48,212 nt of DNA from an uncultured Clostridia bacterium (GTDB taxonomy: Bacteria > Bacillota > Clostridia > UBA1381): positions 1 to 48,212 of the forward strand of contig CAKSRS010000011.1 in the NCBI GenBank assembly GCA_934487205.1, written 5' to 3'. Under the pieces are notes generated by a model, which was not told the DNA's origin, made no database searches, and saw only the letters and a program-made list of their open reading frames with translations. Below are positions 42,877 to 48,212 of the stretch, piece after piece. Both the position numbers and the translations under genes were made by a program. Numbering within the stretch: the first letter of the stretch is position 1; each line of letters begins with the position of its first letter.

Positions 42877-44367
42877 ATGAAAGAATATGTTTGCACGGCG
42901 GAGGAAATGCGTGCCGTTGATAAAATCGCGTCGGAGAAATTTAATATTCCGAGCATTGTCCTTATGGAGAATGCCGCTTTTGCGTGCGTGGAGGAGATAA
43001 AAAAATTCAAATCATTTACCGTTATATGCGGCAAGGGCAACAATGGCGGCGACGGCTTTGCAATTGCACGTCATCTCATAAATATGGGTAAGACAGTAAA
43101 AATTTATCTTGCGGCGGGCACGGATTTTCGCGGCGACGCGCTGATAAATTACAATATTTTGAAAAGCATGGGCGTTGAATTTTGCACCGATTTTTCCTGT
43201 CTGGAAATAGATTTACAGTTATCGGAATGTACGGTGGACGCAATTTTCGGAACGGGAATACACGGCGAAGTTCAAGAGCCGGCGCGGAAAATTATTGAAA
43301 AAATTAACACTTTTGCAAAATTTGTCCTGTCGGTAGATATACCGTCGGGCGTGAACGCCGATACGGGCGACGCCGACATAGCGGTAAAAGCAAACAAAAC
43401 CGTAACGTTTGCGGCGTATAAACGCGGACATTTTCTATTTCCGGGTGCGGATTTTGCCGGGACACTTGTTGTTGCGGATATATCAATACCGAAATCGGCA
43501 TTGGATTTTGTAAATGTCCGGGCGGCGAACAAGGAGTATGTGCGCGGAATAATGCCGAAACGGCAGTCAAATTCGCAAAAAGGCGATTACGGAAAAATAT
43601 TTGTAATCGGCGGAAGTGTCGGCATGGCGGGCGCTGTGGTCATGGCGTGCAAGGCTGCGTTCAGAGCGGGCGCGGGAATGGTTACCGCGTGCGTGCCGAA
43701 GGAAATTAATGATATCGTTCAGTCATCAACAGCGGAGACAATGACATATCCTGTCAATTTTGAATTTGACGCGGAGAAAATAGCAAAAAAAATGAAGAAT
43801 TTCGACGTAATATTGTTCGGAAACGGCATAGGACGCGAACCGTATGTGCGCCCGCTGCTGGAAAAGGTGCTGCAAAATGCTGAAGTGCCTGTAGTAATCG
43901 ACGCTGACGGGCTTTTTGCGCTTGCCCGGGACCCGGAAATTCTGAAAAGCTGCAAGTCGGATATTATTCTGACGCCGCATGCCATGGAAATGGCGCGGCT
44001 TATCGGCAAAGACGCGGAATATGTGGAAAACGACCGTTTTTCCGTGACAAAAGATTTTGTTTCGAAATATAGACTGACACTTGTTTTAAAGGGAAATCAT
44101 AGTATAATAACAGCACCCGGCGGTGAACAGACGGTGAACGTGACGGGTAATCCCGGCATGGCGACGGCAGGCAGCGGCGATGTTCTGGCGGGGGTTACGG
44201 CGGCGCTTGCGGCACGAATGGCTGCGTATAACGCAGCGGAGGCGGCGGTTTTTCTGCATGGTGCGGCAGGCGATCATATGAAAATATTCCGCTCGGAGAA
44301 CGCGATTACCGCGGACGATATAATTCTCGGTATTTCCCAGGATTTACTTGTGGAAATTGACTTCTAA
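42877..44367 (+). CDS. nnr: Bifunctional NAD(P)H-hydrate epimerase / dehydratase
   Basis: A 496-residue two-domain repair enzyme. The N-terminal YjeF_N epimerase (about 1-215) has MENAAFACVEEI, GKGNNGGDGFAIARHL and SVDIPSGVNADTG. The C-terminal ribokinase-like dehydratase (about 225-496) has GDYGKIFVIGGSVGMAGA, NVTGNPGMATAGSGDVLAGVTAAL and HGAAGDHM. Together they turn damaged NADHX/NADPHX back to NAD(P)H using ATP or ADP. It sits 30 bp before alr, a common Firmicute neighbour. Confidence 0.95.
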   Translation: MKEYVCTAEEMRAVDKIASEKFNIPSIVLMENAAFACVEEIKKFKSFTVICGKGNNGGDGFAIARHLINMGKTVKIYLAAGTDFRGDALINYNILKSMGVEFCTDFSCLEIDLQLSECTVDAIFGTGIHGEVQEPARKIIEKINTFAKFVLSVDIPSGVNADTGDADIAVKANKTVTFAAYKRGHFLFPGADFAGTLVVADISIPKSALDFVNVRAANKEYVRGIMPKRQSNSQKGDYGKIFVIGGSVGMAGAVVMACKAAFRAGAGMVTACVPKEINDIVQSSTAETMTYPVNFEFDAEKIAKKMKNFDVILFGNGIGREPYVRPLLEKVLQNAEVPVVIDADGLFALARDPEILKSCKSDIILTPHAMEMARLIGKDAEYVENDRFSVTKDFVSKYRLTLVLKGNHSIITAPGGEQTVNVTGNPGMATAGSGDVLAGVTAALAARMAAYNAAEAAVFLHGAAGDHMKIFRSENAITADDIILGISQDLLVEIDF

Positions 44368-44397
44368 ATATGATAAAATAAAAAGGAAAGAAATATA

Positions 44398-45555
44398 ATG
44401 AACAGAACTTGGGCAGAGGTAAATATTGATGCATTAAAAAATAATATCAGAAACATCAAAGGCATTATAGGCAAATCGCGGCTGATGGCTGTCGTAAAAG
44501 CGGACGCATACGGCCACGGTTACCGCGAGTGCTGCCGCGTTATGACGGAGGTCGGCGTGGACGCATTTGCTGTCGCGATGCTTGATGAGGCAAAGGAAAT
44601 CCGCCGAGCGGGAATGGATACGCCCATATTAATTCTCGGAATGTCCGCACCCGAGGAGGCTGATGAAATCGTTAAATATGATATTATGCCGAATGTGTCA
44701 AATACCGAATTTGCGCGGACACTTTCGGAAAGTGCGGTTCGTTTGGGAAAATCGGTAAAAATTCACCTTAAAATTGATACCGGTATGTCACGCGTCGGCT
44801 TTGTTGCCGGTGATGACAATACGGCGCTTGTTGCCGAGATTTTGGAAATATCGCGCCTTCCGGGGATTGAAATTGACGGAATATTTTCGCACTTTGCATG
44901 CGCCGATGAGGAAAATCCCGATTATACCCGTTTCCAGTTTGAGCGATTTACCAATCTTACCGATGAACTGGAGTCTGCCGGACTTAAAATACCGTGCAAG
45001 CATATCGCAAACAGCGCCGCAATCATGATGTATCCCGAAATGCATCTTGATATGGTGCGCGCGGGTGTTATATTATACGGATATTATCCTTCGGAAGAAG
45101 TCGATAAATCAAGGCTTGCACTCATGCCCGTAATGACGCTTAAATCGCGCGTAAGTTTTTTAAAAACGGTCGGCGGCGGCGTGGGCGTAAGCTACGGAAA
45201 AACGTACATAACCGACAGAAATACAAAAATTGCCACGGTACCTGTCGGTTATGCAGACGGATATTTGCGGTGCCTTTCACAAAAGGCAAAGATGAATTTT
45301 GGTGGAAAACTTTGCAAAGTTATCGGAAGAATTTGTATGGATCAATGTATGATTGACGTCACAAATGTCAATAATATAAATGTAGGTGACGAAGTAATCA
45401 TATTCGGCGACGGGCAAATTACGGCGGATAACATCGCAGAGTGGATGAACACAATTAACTATGAGGTTTTGTGTCTGGTATCAAAGCGAATTCCGAGAAT
45501 TTACAAAGAGAACGGGAGGGAGAGAACAGCGCTTAACTATTTGGAAAAATTATGA
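44398..45555 (+). CDS. alr: Alanine racemase
   Basis: A 385-residue fold-type III PLP enzyme. The PLP lysine is in MAVVKADAYGHG (about K37), the partner catalytic Tyr is in GGVGVSYGKTYI (about Y265), and the substrate-side motif HLKIDTGMSRVGF is present. It makes D-alanine for peptidoglycan and may also affect spore germination. AAAGGAAAG precedes ATG. The order alr, antitoxin, mazF equals alr-ndoAI-ndoA of Bacillus. Confidence 0.96.
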   Translation: MNRTWAEVNIDALKNNIRNIKGIIGKSRLMAVVKADAYGHGYRECCRVMTEVGVDAFAVAMLDEAKEIRRAGMDTPILILGMSAPEEADEIVKYDIMPNVSNTEFARTLSESAVRLGKSVKIHLKIDTGMSRVGFVAGDDNTALVAEILEISRLPGIEIDGIFSHFACADEENPDYTRFQFERFTNLTDELESAGLKIPCKHIANSAAIMMYPEMHLDMVRAGVILYGYYPSEEVDKSRLALMPVMTLKSRVSFLKTVGGGVGVSYGKTYITDRNTKIATVPVGYADGYLRCLSQKAKMNFGGKLCKVIGRICMDQCMIDVTNVNNINVGDEVIIFGDGQITADNIAEWMNTINYEVLCLVSKRIPRIYKENGRERTALNYLEKL

Positions 45556-45589
45556 TGTCGTAAAATTAATAACAGGGGGCCTGATTGCT

Positions 45590-45805
45590 TTGTCACATTT
45601 AAAAAAGGCCATGTCCGGTTTGAAGTTCGATAGGGTAAAAAACAAATCCCTTCACGTGATATACGAAAAATGCAAAAGGGATAATCAACTCAAGCAAGGC
45701 TACCGGAAAATGGCTTCTTTAAATCTTTCGTTAGCCCGGATGTGTTTTGAAGCTGACAGCGAGGCGCTGTCGGTTTGTGAGGAAAAACTGACGGAGTGTG
45801 AATAG
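45590..45805 (+). CDS. Short antitoxin of the MazF/EndoA system
   Basis: A 71-residue protein between alr and mazF. The C-terminal half (GYRKMASLNLSLARMCFEAD, then a CEEKLTECE end) looks like the toxin-binding tail of clostridial EndoAI/MazE antitoxins. The N-terminal ~35 residues, however, lack the expected KxSLPxxLxxxL beta strand and helix of a ribbon-helix-helix DNA-binding domain. TTG 45590 was chosen because GGGGG lies 10 bp upstream; extending the frame into alr does not supply an RHH domain. Its stop overlaps the mazF start. Confidence 0.7.
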   Translation: MSHLKKAMSGLKFDRVKNKSLHVIYEKCKRDNQLKQGYRKMASLNLSLARMCFEADSEALSVCEEKLTECE

Positions 45806-46158
45806 TGGTGATTGTAAAACGAGGAGATATTTATTACGCCGATTTGAGTCCTGTTGTGGGCAGTGAGCAAGGCGGTATCCGACCTGTTTTGATAATCCAG
45901 AATGATGTGGGCAATAAGTATAGTCCGACGGTAATCGCGGCGGCAATAACGTCGCAGATTAACAAGGCAAAAATGCCGACGCATATTGAATTATCTGCTT
46001 CCGAATACGGACTCTATAAGGATTCTGTGATATTATTGGAGCAAATCAGAACCATAGACAAAAAACGGTTAAGGGAAAAGGTGGCGCATTTGGATAAAAA
46101 GCTGATGCAAAATGTTAACGACGCATTGGCAGTAAGCTTTGGTTTGGAAAATATTTAG
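45805..46158 (+). CDS. mazF: MazF/EndoA-type mRNA interferase
   Basis: A 117-residue PemK/MazF toxin. Seen: VKRGDIYYADLSPVVGSEQGGIRPVLIIQND with the conserved Arg, then SPTVIAAAITSQ with the conserved Thr, both catalytic in EndoA, and the end LREKVAHLDKKLMQNVNDALAVSFGL. It cuts single-stranded mRNA at short motifs and is held in check by the upstream antitoxin. The start is GTG at 45805 (a second GTG follows at once), overlapping the antitoxin stop. A shared terminator lies about 80 bp downstream. Confidence 0.93.
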   Translation: MVIVKRGDIYYADLSPVVGSEQGGIRPVLIIQNDVGNKYSPTVIAAAITSQINKAKMPTHIELSASEYGLYKDSVILLEQIRTIDKKRLREKVAHLDKKLMQNVNDALAVSFGLENI

Positions 46159-46195
46159 CCTTTTAAAAGTATAGAGAAGATTTTAGGAGGTTGTT

Positions 46196-46210
46196 ATGTA
46201 TAAACAGTAA
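46196..46210 (+). other. Four-codon ORF with strong ribosome binding site (MYKQ)
   Basis: AGGAGG, 5 bp, then ATG-TAT-AAA-CAG-TAA. It follows mazF by 37 bp and is followed by a small hairpin (about 46209-46230) and the terminator at 46241. It may be a leader-type micro-ORF or the decayed start of a lost gene. Confidence 0.4.
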
Positions 46211-46240
46211 TGTGGCATTTTTTGCTACATACAGGCATTA

Positions 46241-46272
46241 AAAAAGCCGGCACACTACGTGTCGGCTTTTTA
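46241..46272. terminator. Bidirectional terminator, mazF operon and candidate sRNA
   Basis: AAAAAGCCGGCAC pairs with GTGTCGGCTTTTT (one G-U pair) around 5 nt, with T runs at the 3' side on both strands. Confidence 0.88.
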
Positions 46273-46287
46273 CTTGATGCTTTTTTT

Positions 46288-46320
46288 AACAACATAATTT
46301 GTATTATGTTGTTGTTTTTT
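46288..46320 (+). terminator. Second hairpin with T tract
   Basis: AACAACATAAT (46288-46298) and ATTATGTTGTT (46303-46313) form a perfect 11-bp stem with loop TTGT, then GTTTTTT. On plus this is a back-up terminator; on minus it is the candidate sRNA hairpin. Confidence 0.65.
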
Positions 46321-46462
46321 CACATGAAATTATATCACTTTGTTGCCAAAGTGTCAATAAATACCATTAATAAATTTTAACGGAATTTTTAATTAAAAAT
46401 GTAAAAATTGCATAAAATAAGGCGTTTTCGACCGTTTTCGACACAACATAATACAAATTATG
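46293..46462. repeat. 20-bp exact inverted repeat pair
   Basis: ACAACATAATACAAATTATG occurs on plus at 46443-46462 and on minus at 46293-46312, 130 bp apart. Each copy contains CATAAT-N4-ATTATG and is therefore itself palindromic. One copy lies just downstream of the minus promoter, the other just upstream of the -35 of a plus promoter. The DNA between also holds an ATTTTTAATTAAAAAT palindrome and a CGTTTTCGAC tandem duplication (46423-46442). Confidence 0.85.
46329..46357 (-). promoter_or_regulatory. Perfect sigma-A promoter with palindrome in spacer
   Basis: On minus: TTGACA (46352-46357), 17-bp spacer, TATAAT (46329-46334). CACTTTG-N4-CAAAGTG (46336-46353) fills the spacer and touches the -35, as a repressor operator would. 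No protein gene lies downstream on this strand before the terminator. Confidence 0.8.
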
Positions 46463-46468
46463 CTGTAA

Positions 46469-46498
46469 TTGACACAAAAGAACACGCCGTGTCATAAC
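46469..46498 (+). promoter_or_regulatory. Probable promoter of the beta-helix protein gene
   Basis: TTGACA (46469-46474), 18-bp spacer, CATAAC (46493-46498). The -35 is perfect and the -10 moderate. One copy of the 20-bp repeat ends 6 bp upstream. Confidence 0.5.
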
Positions 46499-46516
46499 AG
46501 CGAAGGGAGGTACATC

Positions 46517-46573
46517 ATGATTTACAATGCGCGGCACAAATTTTTAGAAAGAAGGAATATTAATGAAGGGTAA
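46517..46573 (+). CDS. 18-codon upstream ORF
   Basis: GGGAGG lies 6 bp before ATG. The frame reads MIYNARHKFLERRNINEG and stops at TAA 46571-46573, overlapping the start of the next gene (46563) by 11 bp in another frame. This is a classic translational-coupling layout: ribosomes finishing this ORF would pass and free the GAAGGA of the secreted protein gene. Confidence 0.45.
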   Translation: MIYNARHKFLERRNINEG

Positions 46574-47954
46574 AAAACTTTTGTCCGCATTGATTGCGGG
46601 CGCAATGACTCTCGGCATGGCGGTTATGCCGGCTTTTGCGGAAACTAACAGTCCGGATTGGGACAACAACACAGATGCAGTGGTTGTGGCTAAAGGTATT
46701 GGAACAGATGGCGCAGATTGTTACTTCAAAACAATAAACGAAGCATTTGTTGCAGTGTACAACAGTAATCCGGGTGATAAAACCGTTGAGATTGAATGTA
46801 AACCAAGTGCAAATTTAGGTCAAGTGACACATGCGGTTGTAGCTGATAATTTAAAAATTATAGGCAACGGCGCGTACATTCCGAGTGGAGAACATGATAT
46901 GCAGCTTGATACATACAAGCTTGTACGCGGAGAAACTACAACGGCAAATCAAGGCGGAAGTAAAGAAACTGGTGAATATCTTACAAAAGATATTAAAGTT
47001 GAAGTGGAAAACCTCGTCGGAATATCGGCATGGGGCGAACGTCACACCAATAATGCAATCACGTTGATATTCAAAAATTGCCAAAATATGAATCGTATTA
47101 TGTTTAACAGCAAAAATTATACAGGTGCGATTAATATTACATTAGACAATTGTTCATTTGAAGATGAAAAATACGGCAATATTGATTCGAGTGTTTATAC
47201 AAATCACTTTGGAACGATTTCAATAACTAATTGCAGTTTTAAAGGAATAGCGGTTCCTATCAATCTTAATAATAAGTCAGACGGAAAACAAAATGTTACA
47301 ATATCAGGTTGTACATTTACGAACTGTTCAACAGAGGAAATAGTACAACAAGCACGTACAGACGAGTCGGGAAAAGCAGACCTTCGCAGCTATGCCGCGC
47401 CAATCAGATTTGTAACACAAAATGGTGCATCAACAGATGTAACGATAGATAATTGTACTATTACAAATGAAACAGGAAAAGAAACTGTAGGTAACGGTGA
47501 TATTCTGTTGGGCGACGGAAGAAACGGCAAAAACTCAACGGCAAAAATTGCATTATCAACTAAAAATACAAAGGCTGAAATTCAATTGCAGTATCCCGAT
47601 TCGGAAACAATTAAGCAAAATGTTTCCAAAGCTGATGTATCGGAAATCGTAAATGGCGGAACCATAGAAATAACACCTGCAAATGCGTCTGTTTCAACCC
47701 GAAATACTAAAGCGGTTCAGATTGGCGAAGATAAAGCAACAGGATTTGTAACAACAATAACTGCAGACGGCAGTTCAGCAATCAGTCCGAGCAAAATTAT
47801 GTGGACAGTAACAAGTAACGGAACTGTAGGCAAAACCGTTGAATTTAGCTTAAACAAGACAGAAATAAGCGGTTCGGCACAGATCGGACTTGTAATCAGC
47901 GGGCTTTATGACGAAAATGCAACGGCTGTTGCAAGCGTGCTGAGCGCTAACTAA
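46563..47954 (+). CDS. Secreted protein with right-handed beta-helix-like repeats
   Basis: A 463-residue exported protein. The signal peptide is KGKKLLSALIAGAMTLGMAV with cleavage near AFA-ETN. Residues about 150-340 contain short repeats of the pectate-lyase-like beta-helix type, e.g. ISITNCSFKG, NVTISGCTFTNC and DVTIDNCTITNETG, where Asn-Cys turns recur. The C-terminal ~120 residues are Thr/Ser/Ala-rich and beta-like. There is no LPxTG, SLH or other wall anchor. The layout suits a surface or secreted adhesin-like or carbohydrate-binding protein; no catalytic residues are evident. GAAGGA is 6 bp before ATG. Confidence 0.75.
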   Translation: MKGKKLLSALIAGAMTLGMAVMPAFAETNSPDWDNNTDAVVVAKGIGTDGADCYFKTINEAFVAVYNSNPGDKTVEIECKPSANLGQVTHAVVADNLKIIGNGAYIPSGEHDMQLDTYKLVRGETTTANQGGSKETGEYLTKDIKVEVENLVGISAWGERHTNNAITLIFKNCQNMNRIMFNSKNYTGAINITLDNCSFEDEKYGNIDSSVYTNHFGTISITNCSFKGIAVPINLNNKSDGKQNVTISGCTFTNCSTEEIVQQARTDESGKADLRSYAAPIRFVTQNGASTDVTIDNCTITNETGKETVGNGDILLGDGRNGKNSTAKIALSTKNTKAEIQLQYPDSETIKQNVSKADVSEIVNGGTIEITPANASVSTRNTKAVQIGEDKATGFVTTITADGSSAISPSKIMWTVTSNGTVGKTVEFSLNKTEISGSAQIGLVISGLYDENATAVASVLSAN

Positions 47955-47969
47955 GGGAGGAATTGCGAT

Positions 47970-48134
47970 ATGAAAAAATACATTATCCCGGAAATAAAAA
48001 TAACAACATTCACGGCAGAGGACATCATGGCGACGTCAAGCGTTAACCAAGCCGCACAACAGGTGACGGAGCAGATGTCAAATGAAGGCGTAAAAACGGT
48101 TTATGCAACAAGCTGGGACGATATGTTACAATAA
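47970..48134 (+). CDS. 54-residue peptide of unknown function
   Basis: GGGAGG lies 10 bp before ATG. The peptide starts MKKYIIPEIKITTFTAEDIM, continues ATSSVNQAAQQ, and ends in an acidic, aromatic WDDMLQ. The N-terminal pattern (K-K-Y-x-x-P-E-I, then F-x-x-E-D-I-M-x-T-S) resembles short orphan peptides common in gut Firmicutes and Bacteroidetes. There is no signal peptide, and no modifying enzyme or exporter is in the window. It sits 15 bp behind the beta-helix protein gene and before a terminator, so the two are co-transcribed. A precursor-peptide-like role is only a guess. Confidence 0.7.
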   Translation: MKKYIIPEIKITTFTAEDIMATSSVNQAAQQVTEQMSNEGVKTVYATSWDDMLQ

Positions 48135-48160
48135 AAAAGGGGCTGTTTAAAAAGTCTCAC

Positions 48161-48192
48161 AAAAATCGAGGATGAAAAGTCCTCGATTTTTT
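48161..48192 (+). terminator. Rho-independent terminator after the 54-residue peptide gene
   Basis: AAAAATCGAGGA pairs with TCCTCGATTTTT around TGAAAAG, followed by T. It is preceded by GGGGCTGTTTAAAAAGTC (48139-48156), which shares 15 bases with the 23209 palindrome and could be the end of a mobile element beyond the window. Confidence 0.88.
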
Positions 48193-48212
48193 GCATAGAA
48201 AAAAGGCTGAAA

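Larger units (their letters stand above)
46240..46322 (-). ncRNA. Candidate small RNA, about 80 nt
   Basis: A perfect minus-strand promoter (46329-46357) should start RNA near 46322. The transcript would form an 11-bp hairpin (AACAACATAAT / ATTATGTTGTT) and end at a GC-rich terminator with a run of six U residues near 46240. No ORF with a ribosome binding site lies within. It contains the sequence that recurs at 46443-46462. No known RNA family is recognised. Confidence 0.5.

Noticed and set aside
46159..46562. Prophage or integrative element boundary
   Set aside because: The region has inverted repeats but no integrase, transposase, tRNA attachment site or target duplication in view.

Overview
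The window looks like chromosomal DNA of a spore-forming, fermentative, monoderm member of the Clostridia. It carries sporulation genes (yabP, yabQ, a SpoVB-type flippase), the Firmicute order hup-rqcP-yabP-yabQ-divIC-S1 protein, an acetate pathway (pta-ackA), an S-layer (SLH) protein, and consensus sigma-A promoters with AGGAGG-type ribosome binding sites. I cannot place it to genus. Most of the window is conserved housekeeping DNA. I see no CRISPR array, prophage or intact transposase.

Layout. 1-6.9 kb: the 3' end of tyrS; a DUF3343 / cysteine desulfurase-like pair (sulfur or selenium handling); a 36-residue Cys/Arg micro-protein gene that is easy to miss (2241-2351, minus); an M14 peptidase; the CCA-adding enzyme; a tract of 111-bp tandem repeats; and a SpoVB/MurJ-like flippase. 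7-9.2 kb: the HU / RqcP / YabP / YabQ / DivIC / S1 cluster. 9.2-16.3 kb: a metallo-hydrolase, pncB, then tightly coupled tsaC-ywlE-rimI-tsaD-lepA (NAD salvage, t6A tRNA modification, translation). 16.3-21 kb: the S-layer protein, a copper-amine-oxidase-N-like secreted protein, an SGNH hydrolase and tRNA-Gly(GCC). 21-26.9 kb: aconitase split by a -1 frameshift, two long palindromes, galE, pta and ackA. 26.9-33.3 kb: an EF-G paralogue, a solo MsmX-type sugar ABC ATPase, radC, noc and rsmG. 33.3-38.5 kb: a CdaR/PucR-type regulator, then ftsE-ftsX-EnvC/PcsB-like hydrolase-ctpA (septal wall hydrolysis). 38.5-46.2 kb: EamA transporter and recD2 on minus, divergent from rdgB-DUF6106-nnr-alr-antitoxin-mazF. 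46.2-48.2 kb: an accessory-looking region.

The least explained stretch is 46.16-48.2 kb. It holds a four-codon ORF with a strong ribosome binding site, a candidate small RNA of about 80 nt on the minus strand (perfect TTGACA-N17-TATAAT promoter with a palindrome in its spacer, ending at a shared terminator), two exact 20-bp inverted copies beside opposing promoters, an 18-codon upstream ORF overlapping a secreted beta-helix protein, and a 54-residue peptide gene behind it. Other points of interest are the Cys/Arg micro-protein, the 37-codon-periodic repeat tract, the split aconitase, a paired 12-bp inverted repeat in the noc leader, and rdgB/recD2 promoters that overlap at their -35 boxes.

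Starts were chosen from ribosome binding sites, promoter positions and family N-termini. All functional names come from recognising sequence motifs by eye; no database search was run.
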